Source of the DNA: Litoreibacter ascidiaceicola
GTDB lineage: Bacteria; Pseudomonadota; Alphaproteobacteria; Rhodobacterales; Rhodobacteraceae
Length of the DNA stretch: 64,000 nt
NCBI RefSeq assembly: GCF_900129235.1
Contig: NZ_FQUV01000010.1
Coordinates: forward strand, 48,470 to 112,469
Direction: 5' to 3'
Shown here: in pieces, positions 34,522 to 43,776 of the stretch
How the letters are laid out: every line of letters starts with the position of its first letter
Position numbering within the stretch: the first letter of the stretch is position 1
Position numbers and translations under genes: made by a program
Notes under the pieces: generated by a model
The model's input: the letters and a program-made list of their open reading frames with translations, nothing else
Told to the model about the DNA's origin: nothing
The model's database searches: none

Positions 34522-35310
34522 TCATTTGTCCCCAAACGGATCTTTATACCACCCGAACTTCTGCTTAAGCACCGCCCATAAGAATGGTGGTTCGTGGATG
34601 ACATAACGATGGAACCGCACCCGGGGCTCTTTTATTAATCGGTAGAGCCACTCGAACCCCCACTCGGTGATCCACACAGGCGGGCGGTCGAACGTGCCGC
34701 TTTCATAGTCGATGGTGCCGCCCAAAGGCAGCCAAAGGGTCACCCCTGGCATGCGGTCGCGGTATTTCATGATGAACTTTTCTTGCCGACCGCCCGCCAG
34801 GCCGACAAGGCAAACGGTGGCACCGCTATCGTTGATCGCGGCGATCATACGCTCGATTTCCGCGGGATTAGTGTCGAAATTGAAATCGGGCGCATCCACG
34901 CCCACGATCATCTCGCGGCCCACTTTGGCGTTGACGTTTTTCATCGCCAGATCCGCAATCCCCGGCTTGCCGCCACACAGGAACACGGTGATGTCCGGGT
35001 TGTCCTTGTGATGCATGTAGAACTTGGGGAAGTAGTCTGACCCCGAAACCCGCTCTTGCACAGGTGTGCCTAGCCATTTGGTCGAGAAATACATGATCTG
35101 ACTGTCACAGGTGACGACGTCGAACTTGTCCAGCAGGTCGTAGAATTCGCGGTCCTGTTGCAGTTTCATGATCATGTCGACATGCAGCGTCAGCATCACC
35201 CCTTCGGTGAAGTTCTCCACCAGATCATCCATCGCAATGTCGTGCACATAAGCGTTGAGCATCGGCACACGCTTATAGCTTGTCTCGGGTGTCACTTGGT
35301 CCTTAATCAC
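34522..35310 (-). CDS. WecG/TagA/CpsF-family glycosyltransferase
   Basis: 262 residues starting at GTG 35310, which overlaps the stop of the upstream gene by 4 bp (GTGA). The domain is complete: the VTCDSQIMYFSTKWLG segment with the catalytic-region Asp, VFLCGGKPGIADLAMKNV, ICLVGLAGG-type strand in TVCLVGLAGGRQEKFI, and the C-terminal WGFEWLYRLIKEPRVRFHRY. These enzymes (GT26) transfer ManNAc/ManNAcA-type sugars from UDP donors to undecaprenyl-PP-linked acceptors in enterobacterial common antigen and teichoic acid linkage units. Together with WecE this resembles an ECA-like sugar set. The actual sugar is not readable from sequence. Confidence 0.9.
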   Translation of the reverse strand: MIKDQVTPETSYKRVPMLNAYVHDIAMDDLVENFTEGVMLTLHVDMIMKLQQDREFYDLLDKFDVVTCDSQIMYFSTKWLGTPVQERVSGSDYFPKFYMHHKDNPDITVFLCGGKPGIADLAMKNVNAKVGREMIVGVDAPDFNFDTNPAEIERMIAAINDSGATVCLVGLAGGRQEKFIMKYRDRMPGVTLWLPLGGTIDYESGTFDRPPVWITEWGFEWLYRLIKEPRVRFHRYVIHEPPFLWAVLKQKFGWYKDPFGDK

Positions 35311-36200
35311 GAAACGGCCTCTGTCCGAGGCTGCACATTGGCGCCCATATACTTGTTTGCGAGGTCTCTAATACCCACAATGTTACGGCGACTCGAAGCC
35401 CCGAACAACAGGGCTTGGATGTTGGGCTGCTTCGACAGCCACTCTACCGCTTCATCCGGCGGTATGGCGCCGGACGCCAGCACCGACATCGCAATTGCGC
35501 GGATCTGTTTGGTCTTGAGCGTGTGCAGGTAGGCATCCAGCCCCCCCGACATGCGAAAGCCGATCTTGTTGATGTTGGAGCAGATGATCGGGTTCTCAAT
35601 CCCCTCCGCCTCCAGCGCGGCGTATAGCATCGGGGTGTTCATGGTGATGAACCCCGGCTCCGCGTTGTAGGTTCTGATGACGTGGTCATGGAAGGTGCGG
35701 AACACCTTGGTGAAACCCAGCCCCAGCAACAGGTCCACAAACACGTTCTGCATGAAGATAACGGGCGTGTTCAGCCCCTTGAACATCTTCATTTCCACGT
35801 CGATCAACACCTCGGCGATGCCTTCGACATCCTTGGAGGCCAGCACCTTGCCGCTTTTCATGATCGTGCTCATCATGCCGCCTTCCGGCATGAAATGCGT
35901 GAGCGCGCCGACCATTCCGTGATCCGTCACGGCATTGGCGTATTTGTGGGCGTAGGGCATGCAGGGATAGAAGATGAAATCCTTGTAGCGCTCGGGATTG
36001 GCGCGCATCACGTCGCAAATCTCCACCACGCGGTCGTGGGTGGTGCACATAAAAGTGCGCACGCCTTCGTCATAGGCGGCGTCCAGCACCTCCATAATCG
36101 CGGAGACATCCTGAAAGCGCATCGCCTGATTGCGAGCCTTTTCTTCGGACATGTGGTTGATGCCAAAAAACTGGTTATCGCCGAAAAGAAGCGGGTCCAT
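35307..36200 (-). CDS. aldo/keto-reductase-like TIM-barrel protein
   Basis: 297 residues, ATG 36200 preceded by a strong AAGGAG site 8 nt upstream. DAAYDEGVRTFMCTTHDRVVEICD resembles the early strands of AKR barrels, and RAIAMSVLASGAIPPDEAVEWLSK followed by LLFGASSRRNIVGIRD matches the C-terminal NADPH-binding region (GASSRRNI). The classical Asp-Tyr-Lys-His set is not clearly present, so it may not be a reductase. It lies between a Gfo/Idh/MocA dehydrogenase gene (15-bp gap) and the WecG-like gene (4-bp overlap). The context suggests a role in making or modifying the sugar that WecG transfers. This is inference. Confidence 0.6.
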   Translation of the reverse strand: MDPLLFGDNQFFGINHMSEEKARNQAMRFQDVSAIMEVLDAAYDEGVRTFMCTTHDRVVEICDVMRANPERYKDFIFYPCMPYAHKYANAVTDHGMVGALTHFMPEGGMMSTIMKSGKVLASKDVEGIAEVLIDVEMKMFKGLNTPVIFMQNVFVDLLLGLGFTKVFRTFHDHVIRTYNAEPGFITMNTPMLYAALEAEGIENPIICSNINKIGFRMSGGLDAYLHTLKTKQIRAIAMSVLASGAIPPDEAVEWLSKQPNIQALLFGASSRRNIVGIRDLANKYMGANVQPRTEAVS

Positions 36201-36215
36201 GTCGTGATCTCCTTC

Positions 36216-37313
36216 TTATCCGCGTCCGAACCAGCCGCGTTTTTTCGCGGCGGTCGTGTCGGCAATTTTCGGTTTCAGCACTTGTGGCGCGGCCTCATTG
36301 TCGGCCTGTATCAGCGCAATCGTTTTGTCGGTCAAAGCGGCAGAGCGGAAGCTGTTCTCCGGCGAGGCACTTTTGCCGTCTCGCACCGCGCTGATGAAGT
36401 CGTCCAACTGGTTGGAATACTCCTCCCCGCGCAGATAGAACCATGGGTCTTCGGTCAGCTCGGTCGTGTATTTGACGTTCCAGCCCTTGATATACCCGTC
36501 CAGACCCTCAACCGGTTTCCGCAGGTATAGCTGGCATTCCTGACGGTCGGCATAGAGCCTGCCATTGGTGCCGATCATCGACACGCGGGTGGTCATCTTG
36601 CGGTGGCTTTCATCGGACCAGTTCACAGTCAACTGCGCTGTCGGGCCGCCGTCGAACTGCAAGGTGCTGAACACCTCGTCGTCGATATCGCTGGAAAAGA
36701 TCGAGTTCAGCACTGAGCCGGAAACCCGCGCAGGCTCCCCGAAATACCAGTTCAGCAGGTTCAGCGGGTGGGCGGCGTAGTCATAAAGACAGCCGCCGCC
36801 TTCGGATTTCTGCGTGCGCCAGCTTTTCTTGTTCTCGCGCAATACGACCGGGCCGTAAGCCTCCGCCAGAACATGGGTGACGGTGCCAATCGCTCCCGCA
36901 TCCAGCAGCCGCTTCATTTCGCGGAACGCGCCCACGTAGCGGTAGTGATAGCCCACCTGATTGACGCGGTTCTTGCTCTCGGCCAGCTCCGTCAATCGCA
37001 TCGCCTCTTCCCAGTTCAGGCTGAACGGCTTTTCGCAGAAAACATGAAGGCCTTTTTCGAGGGCGGCGCGCACCATTGGGTCATGCGCGCGCGACGGAGT
37101 TGCGATCACCACTGCATCAAGACCGGCTTCATCCAACATCTTGGCGTAGTCTTTGTAATAGTTGGCTTTGGTGTTCTTGCTAAGAATATCCACCCAAAAC
37201 CCAGAAGCATCACAGGCCACAGCTTCAACGTCAGGGTGTGCGTTGACCATGGAAAAATGAGACAAACCCATTTTACCTAAGCCAACGACGGCAATCTTAA
37301 TTCTATTACTCAT
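36216..37313 (-). CDS. Gfo/Idh/MocA-family sugar dehydrogenase
   Basis: 365 residues from ATG 37313 (MSNRIKIAVVGLGKMGLSHF), chosen because the Rossmann strand then starts at residue 5; the open frame begins 69 bp earlier. The dinucleotide motif is VVGLGKMG, the family motif CEKPFSLNWEEA holds the conserved Lys of the EKP signature, and NQVGYHYRYVGAF and CLYDYAAHPLNLLNW supply the substrate-binding Asp/His region. It oxidises or reduces a nucleotide sugar or inositol with NAD(P). With the AKR-like, WecG-like and WecE-like genes it forms a probable amino-sugar module. Confidence 0.88.
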   Translation of the reverse strand: MSNRIKIAVVGLGKMGLSHFSMVNAHPDVEAVACDASGFWVDILSKNTKANYYKDYAKMLDEAGLDAVVIATPSRAHDPMVRAALEKGLHVFCEKPFSLNWEEAMRLTELAESKNRVNQVGYHYRYVGAFREMKRLLDAGAIGTVTHVLAEAYGPVVLRENKKSWRTQKSEGGGCLYDYAAHPLNLLNWYFGEPARVSGSVLNSIFSSDIDDEVFSTLQFDGGPTAQLTVNWSDESHRKMTTRVSMIGTNGRLYADRQECQLYLRKPVEGLDGYIKGWNVKYTTELTEDPWFYLRGEEYSNQLDDFISAVRDGKSASPENSFRSAALTDKTIALIQADNEAAPQVLKPKIADTTAAKKRGWFGRG

Positions 37314-37603
37314 TGGAACTCGTACGTTGAAAGATTTTAAACAAGGCAAAATGCGGGTAGCTCTATGGCCGTATTTATGCATTTTAGACGCAAAAACGCA
37401 ACGATACTCTTCAATTCACAGAGGCTAAGAGTTTAGTCTTCTTGCAAATACTGTCAGGGGTATTGCGGATTACGCCCACGAACAATTGCCAAACTGTGCG
37501 AACGGAGTTCAAATTCCTTCCCGTCTCGAAAGCGCTTGCGATCACTTTCGTGTCCTCAGGTGCTTCCGGATTGCGGGCAAGCAAACTGAACGTCTGGCGG
37601 TGT

Positions 37604-38023
37604 CTATGTTTCGGTCCCGTCGATGCCGGTAAACACAAAACGTCGGTCCAGTTTGTACTTCACGATGTATCCGATGCTTAACCCGATCACTGCGCCAATT
37701 TCTCGCATGACCTCTGTGTTCCAAACTAGCCAGAACGCAGTTTCCAGGCCCCAAAAAATTGCCGTCGTCGCCAATCCCATCATGGAATAAAGTGTGAATT
37801 GTCGACCGTGAGCGGCTACACTCGTGGACATATCATGAAAAATCCATCGCTTATCGAGCAGATACTTAACAACCAGTCCCACCAGCGTTCCCGCAGCTAT
37901 AGCGGTGAGAAAACGACCTGTTCCAACTCCTCCCGCTAACACCAAACGCTGCATGCCCAGATTGGCGATCGTCGCAATAACAGCAAACGCCGCATAACGA
38001 AAAACCAGCGTAGTTAGGCTCAC
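37604..38023 (-). CDS. GtrA-family membrane protein
   Basis: 139 residues from GTG 38023, which overlaps the TGA of the UbiA fusion gene as GTGA; the frame is also open to an ATG at 38068, but that would overlap the previous gene by 49 bp. Four hydrophobic helices and the RYAAFAVIATIANLGMQRL, KYLLDKRWIFHD and YIVKYKLDRRFVF motifs are the GtrA signature. GtrA proteins are thought to flip or support flipping of polyprenyl-phosphate-linked sugars. Tight coupling to the UbiA fusion parallels mycobacteria, where a GtrA protein accompanies the decaprenyl-phosphoryl-arabinose pathway. About 290 bp with no gene follow between it and the dehydrogenase. Confidence 0.85.
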   Translation of the reverse strand: MSLTTLVFRYAAFAVIATIANLGMQRLVLAGGVGTGRFLTAIAAGTLVGLVVKYLLDKRWIFHDMSTSVAAHGRQFTLYSMMGLATTAIFWGLETAFWLVWNTEVMREIGAVIGLSIGYIVKYKLDRRFVFTGIDGTET

Positions 38024-39444
38024 AAAAGAGCCCCACCCAATGCACAGGCTAAGATCACCAGGAAGCATATCTGGCTGATCCTGTCTTTTGCCGCGAAGAC
38101 GACGGGGTCATCGTCCATGTGCCCCCTATGCGTAATCATGACGATGCGCGTAATCCAGTAGAGCAGGATCAGGCATACGCCCCAAAGTGCTACAGGGTAG
38201 GAGTATAGCTGGATTACCGTTGGCGAATTTACGTAAAGTGCCATCACGAGCACCGACACATACCCGGCAGATATCGCGACTTGTGAAATCAAAGGTAAAT
38301 CATCGACAATGTAGCCACGTCCGCTCGCCTCTAACTTGCCACGTTTGGCGCTATCGACCAGTTCAGCTTGCCGCTTGACCGCTGCAAGTGCCAGAAAAAA
38401 GAAGATAGAGAAAGCCAAGAGCCACACCGACAACACCAAAGACGTCGCGGCCCCTCCGGCAGCAATGCGCAATGTATAGAGGCCCGCCAAGGTGCAAATA
38501 TCGACAATTGTGCGCCGCTTCAAATCCAGCGAGTAGGCCATGGTTATGATATAATACCCCACTAGAACCAACAGCAGCAGCCCATTGACCAGTGATGCTA
38601 TTATTAAACCCGTCAGAAGCAATCCGATCCCCATCCAGGTTCCATGGGCGATGGGAATGGCGCCGGATGCAAAAGGGCGCTCGCATTTGCGTGGGTGGGC
38701 ACGGTCGGCAGCGAGATCAAGCAGGTCGTTGAAAACATAGGCACTGGAAGCCACGACCGAAAATGCGATGAATGCCAGTAAACTGTAGAAGAAGGTCTGA
38801 AAATCATACTGATGCGCCGTCAGCATCGGTAGAAAAACCAGAATGTTTTTAAGCCATTGATGTGGACGGATGGCCTTTAAATAGGGCCTGATGCTGCTGG
38901 GAACGGTCTCTAAGTGCTCCACCTCTTGGCCGAGGTCGTTGACTTGGCGAGACAATGCTGCGGATACGTTCACGGTAATGGCTTTGCTTGCTTTTGACCA
39001 AACCGGGATATCCGCCGCCGCGTCGCCCATATAGGCAAATCCTTCCTTTGAGTAATGCTCAGTCAAGAACGCTGCTTTGTTCGGTCCTTTGAGATTGCGC
39101 ATCCCGTCAGAGCCATACACCTCGTCGAACACGCCCAAATGATCCTGAATGCTCTGTGCGATGTTTTCGTCGCTGGCTGTTACGAGCGCGGCTTTGCCAC
39201 CTTCTGCGCGCCATTTCTCCACATAGGCAACAACTTGTGCATCATAAGGCAAAGTAGCCACATCAATTGGTCCCTCCTCCGCAAGGATCCGCTTCAACGC
39301 AGCTTTTCCATGTAGTAATGCCCGTGCGCCGCGTACCATATTCATCCGGCTTCGACCGATGGCACTCCAGAATGTCTCAAAGAGGATGTCGGACCGTAGC
39401 AATGTTCCGTCTAAATCTACTACAAGCACGGGCTTATCAGTCAT
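38020..39444 (-). CDS. HAD phosphatase-UbiA prenyltransferase fusion (polyprenyl-phosphate ribose synthase-like)
   Basis: 474 residues from ATG 39444 (MTDKPVLVVDLDGTLL); a TTG lies 9 bp earlier, but the ribosome-binding site fits the ATG better. Residues 1-190 form a haloacid dehalogenase domain with DLDGTLLRSD, ALVTASDEN and YMGDAAADIPVW. Residues 200-474 form a UbiA-type polytopic domain with the first aspartate-rich motif NDLLDLAADRAHPRK, and KRPRQWLKN-like KAIRPHQWLKNILVF. UbiA proteins of this kind attach 5-phosphoribosyl pyrophosphate to polyprenyl phosphate, and a HAD phosphatase could then remove the 5-phosphate. The fused enzyme might therefore make polyprenyl-phosphoryl-ribose in one chain. 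No DprE1/DprE2-like epimerase gene is in the window. Confidence 0.87.
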   Translation of the reverse strand: MTDKPVLVVDLDGTLLRSDILFETFWSAIGRSRMNMVRGARALLHGKAALKRILAEEGPIDVATLPYDAQVVAYVEKWRAEGGKAALVTASDENIAQSIQDHLGVFDEVYGSDGMRNLKGPNKAAFLTEHYSKEGFAYMGDAAADIPVWSKASKAITVNVSAALSRQVNDLGQEVEHLETVPSSIRPYLKAIRPHQWLKNILVFLPMLTAHQYDFQTFFYSLLAFIAFSVVASSAYVFNDLLDLAADRAHPRKCERPFASGAIPIAHGTWMGIGLLLTGLIIASLVNGLLLLVLVGYYIITMAYSLDLKRRTIVDICTLAGLYTLRIAAGGAATSLVLSVWLLAFSIFFFLALAAVKRQAELVDSAKRGKLEASGRGYIVDDLPLISQVAISAGYVSVLVMALYVNSPTVIQLYSYPVALWGVCLILLYWITRIVMITHRGHMDDDPVVFAAKDRISQICFLVILACALGGALL

Positions 39445-39811
39445 TTCATCCAACCTTTAAAACAATAGCCGATCATTACACCATGAACGCGCAGAACCAT
39501 AGTAACGCCTATCGCATACTAAACGGGGTTCAGAGTAATTCAATGCAACAGCGCCCCGAGCTAAAATTAGAGCTAAAGGGTCAGGTATTGCTGTTCTCTC
39601 TTTGCAGAGCATCACGGTCCATACGGTTCTGCATGGACCACTGATACAGGTGAATATGCGGCGATTTTGAAGCTACATTTGACTGATTGAGATGCCTCTA
39701 AGGACCCATTGTTCAAGGATCGGAAACCCTTGTGCAACAATTGAGATGATGAGTATCTGCAGCGCTCGCGTGATCAAAATCAGCCGATCCTTGCAACCCA
39801 CTTATCCAAGA
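39445..39811. other. intergenic region with a short coding-like remnant
   Basis: This 367-bp gap has no convincing gene. A short plus-strand stretch around 39,575-39,685 reads well in one frame (HHGPYGSAWTTDTGEYAAIL, ending TGA), but has no start and switches frame upstream, so it may be a decayed fragment. It also holds a 7-bp stem (GGTCCAT/ATGGACC, near 39,617-39,640) without a T-run. Nothing else is visible. Confidence 0.25.
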
Positions 39812-40072
39812 CTAGTTCAAGTTGGCCTTGGAAATTTTTTGCGACAACTTTTGGGCCTTCGAAGACCTTGGCAAAGTGTAGATTATTGCGACTGAGACGA
39901 GCATTCCGAGCACTCCCACGGCGGAGTACATAAAGAGCGACCACAAGACAGAATATCCAAGAAGTAGGCTGCTCGCAGCAGCGATTGTTCCAGTCATCAC
40001 GCCAATGAAAAAGTGAACAACAATCACAAAGTCTATCCCTAAGCATAAATTGTCTCGCGTCTCGATTAACAA
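39812..40072 (-). CDS. small two-helix membrane protein, unknown
   Basis: 86 residues starting at TTG 40072, with no ATG in a better position. Two hydrophobic helices (about residues 14-38 and 40-65) are followed by a basic C-terminus (RSSKAQKLSQKISKANLN), which is a sensible topology for a small inner-membrane protein. I recognise no family. There is no clear ribosome-binding site. It stands alone between the UbiA fusion and uxaC. It could be real or a chance open frame. Confidence 0.45.
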   Translation of the reverse strand: MLIETRDNLCLGIDFVIVVHFFIGVMTGTIAAASSLLLGYSVLWSLFMYSAVGVLGMLVSVAIIYTLPRSSKAQKLSQKISKANLN

Positions 40073-40502
40073 GCTGACCAGTTAAATCAAGGTGAAAACC
40101 CCTTTTTGTTTCTATTGTAGGGGGTGAAGTCTTCTATTGGCAGGGATAAGTTGTTGGTGTCAGCTTGTGAAGATCGGCAAAGGCTGAATGATGCCATCAT
40201 TTCGGCGGTGTGGTCTGCTCAAATGCTGTAGGCCAGCCGGGTAAATCTAGGCTTTCAACATCCAAGTGGTATGTTGTGTGCGCTGCATGATTGTGGCCGG
40301 AGAAAGCGGATTTCCGACCAATCAAAGACTTTGCAAGAGGCTAGCGTTCCCATGAAAAGCTGTGCGATTGTATTCATGTGTTGTGCTTCGGAGGTGGTTT
40401 CGAAGACGCGGGTGCCTCTCATGAAGCGAGGCGAGTTTGACAAGCTGGTATGTTAGCATATCAGTATTGCAGGCGAAGCTCTCCAAGCGAGTAGGAACCG
40501 AG
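40073..40502. other. 430-bp intergenic region upstream of uxaC
   Basis: I see no gene here. It must contain the promoter of the uxaC-fructuronate reductase operon. A weak CCCCT/AGGGG hairpin lies near 40,098-40,123. No clear LacI- or GntR-type operator palindrome is visible. Confidence 0.4.
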
Positions 40503-41909
40503 ATGCCACTTACCGAGCCAGACCGGCTTTTCTCCTCCGATCCCAAGTTGCGCAAAACCTCACGCAGTTTGTTCGAGAGCATTGAACACACGCCGATCCT
40601 TAGCCCCCACGGGCATTGCGACCCGCGTTGGTTTGCAGACAACGCGCGGTTTCCAAATCCGGCCGAACTTCTGGTGATCCCCGATCACTACGTTTTTCGG
40701 ATGCTTGTCAGTCAGGGTGTCTCGATGGCCGACCTTGGTATCCCACGCGCGGATGGCGGCGCGACAGAGGCTGATCCGCGAAAGATATGGCGGTTGTTTG
40801 CGCAGAATTTCCATCTGTTTCGGGGCACACCCTCGGCGCTTTGGCTGAACCATTCATTCGAGCATGTATTCGGGTTGGATATCCCGCTGAGCGCGGAGAC
40901 TGCTGACGCATATTACGACCACATAGACGACAAGCTATCGCAAGATGCTTTCCGCCCTCGTGCATTGTTCGAGGCGTTCGGGATTGAGTGTCTGGCAACG
41001 ACCGAAGGCGCGTTGGATGACCTACGGGCGCATCAGAGGATCAAAGACAGCGGCTGGTCAGGACGGGTGATCACAACCTATCGGCCAGACGCCGTGGTTG
41101 ATCCGGAATTTGAGGGGTTTTCGAAGAATGTGGAAACCTTTGGCAAGATCACAGGCGAGGACACGGCATCTTGGGGCGGCTATCTAAACGCCCACCGCAA
41201 GCGCCGCGCATTCTTCAAAGACTTCGGGGCAACGGCAAGTGATCACGGACACCCGACGGCGCGTACCGAAAACCTGAGCAATTTGGATGCCGAGACACTT
41301 TTCCAGAAAGTTCTGACGGGAAGTCACACGGCAGACGAGGCGGATGCCTTTCGGGGGCAGATGCTCACGGAGATGGCGAAAATGAGCTTGGAAGACGGGC
41401 TTGTTCTGCAAATACATTCTGGGTCCGGGCGCAACCACTCGCAGCAGGTCTTTGGCGCACACGGTCGCGACATGGGTTTCGATATCCCAACGCGGACGGA
41501 TTACGTGGGCGGTTTGAAGCCATTGCTTGATGCGGTCGGCATGGAGCCGGATTTGACCGTGCTTCTGTTTACTTTGGACGAGACGGTTTACGGCAGAGAA
41601 CTCGCCCCCCTCGCCGGGGCTTATCCTTCGTTGAAGCTGGGACCGCCTTGGTGGTTCTTCGATAGCTATGAAGGCATTAAGCGGTTCCGCGAGGCGACGA
41701 CCGAGACATGCGGGTTCTACAACACTGCGGGTTTCAATGACGACACGCGGGCCTTTTGTTCGATACCTGCGCGGCACGACGTGGCGCGTCGGTCGGACTG
41801 CGCATATCTTGCCAGCTTGGTGGAGACGGGTCGACTGGGCATGGCTGAGGCCTTCGAGGTGGCTCAAGACCTTGCTTATGGTCTTGCCAAAGCCGCCTAC
41901 AGGCTTTGA
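40503..41909 (+). CDS. uxaC: glucuronate isomerase
   Basis: 468 residues from ATG 40503 (AGGAAC upstream; the frame is open to 40,437), the usual UxaC length. It has the amidohydrolase-fold metal ligands in LSPHGHCDPRWF, the LHSGSGRNHS-type motif as LQIHSGSGRNHSQQVF, and DSYEGIKRFRE near the C-terminus, all characteristic of uronate isomerases. It converts D-glucuronate to D-fructuronate (or galacturonate to tagaturonate) in the cytoplasm. It is followed after 31 bp by a fructuronate/mannonate reductase-type gene, giving a two-step uronate pathway. A strain making uronic-acid-containing polymers could use it to recycle them. A LacI-family gene lies 6 kb downstream, not adjacent. Confidence 0.93.
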   Translation: MPLTEPDRLFSSDPKLRKTSRSLFESIEHTPILSPHGHCDPRWFADNARFPNPAELLVIPDHYVFRMLVSQGVSMADLGIPRADGGATEADPRKIWRLFAQNFHLFRGTPSALWLNHSFEHVFGLDIPLSAETADAYYDHIDDKLSQDAFRPRALFEAFGIECLATTEGALDDLRAHQRIKDSGWSGRVITTYRPDAVVDPEFEGFSKNVETFGKITGEDTASWGGYLNAHRKRRAFFKDFGATASDHGHPTARTENLSNLDAETLFQKVLTGSHTADEADAFRGQMLTEMAKMSLEDGLVLQIHSGSGRNHSQQVFGAHGRDMGFDIPTRTDYVGGLKPLLDAVGMEPDLTVLLFTLDETVYGRELAPLAGAYPSLKLGPPWWFFDSYEGIKRFREATTETCGFYNTAGFNDDTRAFCSIPARHDVARRSDCAYLASLVETGRLGMAEAFEVAQDLAYGLAKAAYRL

Positions 41910-41940
41910 TCTGCATTGACGTGACAATAGGGAGGCCGAC

Positions 41941-43401
41941 TTGCCCGATCATCCCCGCCTGACCCGATCCATGACCAAGCCAAAGCCGGGGATTGTTCAC
42001 CTTGGTCCGGGCGCGTTCTTCAAGGCCTTCGGGGCAATCTACACGCAGGACGCGATTGAAAGTCACGGCGGTGATTGGGGTATCGTGGCAGTGTCACTCC
42101 GTAGCGCGACTGCGCGTGACCAACTGGGGCCGCAGGACGGGGTATATACCTCGGTCTCACTGGGGCCGAGCGGGTCTGATACTAAAGTGGTCGGTGTTAT
42201 CTGTGATGTGCTCGTCGCACCGGAAAACCCTGACGCGGTTATTATGGCTATGGCTGATCCGGCCATTCGTATTGTGTCGCTGACGATCACCGAGAAGGGG
42301 TATTGTTACGAACCGTCGACCGGCAAATTGAAAATGGACCACCCGGATATCGTCCATGACATCGCGAAGCCGGGTAACCCCCGCTCTGCAGCTGGCTACA
42401 TTGTTGCGGCGCTGGCGCAGCGTCGTGCGACTGGGAATAAGCCTTTCACCGTTTTGTCTTGTGACAACATTCCTGCGAATGGAAAGTTGGCCCGCGAAAT
42501 CGTCGTGTCGTTGGCTCGCGCAGCGGATTCCGATCTTGCAGACTGGATCGCAACGGATGTGCCATTCCCGTCGACCATGGTTGACCGGATCACACCCGCG
42601 ACCACCGAAGCTGACGTGGAGCGACTTGCAGCCTCTACCAGATACCTTGACCCCGCATGCGTGCAGCACGAGCCATTTCGACAATGGGTGATCGAGGATG
42701 ACTTCGTTGACGCAGAGCGCCCGCGCTGGGAGGCGGGTGGTGCCCAGTTCGTTGCAGACGTCGAAAAACACGAGGCGATGAAGCTGCGCTGCCTCAACGG
42801 AACGCATTCGGCACTGGCCTATCTGGGGTATCTTGCAGGTTATGAAACAATTGCCGAGTCCGTTGCTGATACGGCCTTCGCGAAATTCTGCCAAAAGCTG
42901 TGGGCGGAAGAGATTATCCCGGCTGTATCGCAGCCAGAGGGTGAAGACTTGCCAACCTATTGTGCTGCATTATTGGAGCGCTATCAAAACGCCTCTATCC
43001 GCCACCGCACTTGGCAGATCGCGATGGATGGATCGCAAAAACTGCCGCAGCGGCTGCTTGGAACCGTTGCCGACAATCTTGCAGCGTCGCGACCCATTCA
43101 AGGGTTGGCGCTCGCGATAGCAGGTTGGATGCGCTACGTCGGTGGCGTCGATGAAAGCGGCCAAGCGATTGATGTTCGTGACCCGCTCGCAGCGGTTCTG
43201 AGAGAGGCATCGGCAGCGGGTCTGGACCCCTCATCGAAAGTTGCAAACCTGCTGGATATCGACGCCGTTTTTGACACAACGATTGCGCAAAACCCTGTTT
43301 TTCGTGAAGCAGTAATGTCTGCCTACGAACTGTTGTGCAAAAAAGGGTCGCGTTCTGCTGTTGAAGCGATTGCCGATGAAAAAACCTCACGGGACCGTTA
43401 A
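41941..43401 (+). CDS. uxuB: fructuronate reductase / mannitol dehydrogenase-family oxidoreductase
   Basis: 486 residues starting at TTG 41941 with GGGAGG about 7 nt upstream. The N-terminal Rossmann motif is IVHLGPGAFFKAF, and the C-terminal mannitol dehydrogenase domain carries KLRCLNGTHSALAYLGYLAG, with the conserved Lys/Asn/His set in K-x-L-N-x-x-H. It should reduce D-fructuronate to D-mannonate with NADH after uxaC. Members of this family also act on mannitol or arabinitol, so the substrate is assigned from the neighbour. No uxuA (mannonate dehydratase) follows, so the pathway must be completed elsewhere. Confidence 0.88.
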   Translation: MPDHPRLTRSMTKPKPGIVHLGPGAFFKAFGAIYTQDAIESHGGDWGIVAVSLRSATARDQLGPQDGVYTSVSLGPSGSDTKVVGVICDVLVAPENPDAVIMAMADPAIRIVSLTITEKGYCYEPSTGKLKMDHPDIVHDIAKPGNPRSAAGYIVAALAQRRATGNKPFTVLSCDNIPANGKLAREIVVSLARAADSDLADWIATDVPFPSTMVDRITPATTEADVERLAASTRYLDPACVQHEPFRQWVIEDDFVDAERPRWEAGGAQFVADVEKHEAMKLRCLNGTHSALAYLGYLAGYETIAESVADTAFAKFCQKLWAEEIIPAVSQPEGEDLPTYCAALLERYQNASIRHRTWQIAMDGSQKLPQRLLGTVADNLAASRPIQGLALAIAGWMRYVGGVDESGQAIDVRDPLAAVLREASAAGLDPSSKVANLLDIDAVFDTTIAQNPVFREAVMSAYELLCKKGSRSAVEAIADEKTSRDR

Positions 43402-43776
43402 CCATTTATCAAGCCGTTTCGAACATGCTGGCTGCCACCAATCAGGTAAGTGAGATGCGCGTATCAACGCAAGTTTATCTATCGCGATGTCATTGATTCG
43501 GGGTGAAAATAGACTGTTATTGTGCTTCCGAATGCTCGGAAATTGGTATTCTAAGCCATGAATCATTCAAGCCAAGAGTTTCAACGATGTCGTTAAAGTG
43601 CATGAATCCACCATGAATGGTCAATTATGCAGCAGAAAACCGCCGTTTCCCCCTGTATTGCAAGGGAAGTCTGTTGCGGACTCGGGCTCATCAGAGCTAA
43701 ATCTAATAATCCCTAAGCAAGCTTAATTGCCAGTCTCAATTCCTGAGAGTTGTGGGGTAGGGGGCGAATTTTTCTA
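43402..43776. other. 375-bp intergenic region before the dehydratase operon
   Basis: No gene is visible. CATGAAT occurs three times (43557-43563, 43601-43607, 43612-43618), and TGAATCATTCA (43559-43569) is an 11-bp inverted repeat, so a regulator site is possible. No clear terminator follows the reductase gene. Confidence 0.3.

Noticed and set aside
35682..36530. 282-codon plus-strand open frame opposite the aldo/keto-reductase and dehydrogenase genes
   Set aside because: It is antisense to two well-supported genes, rich in His and Val from reversed codons, and has no family features.
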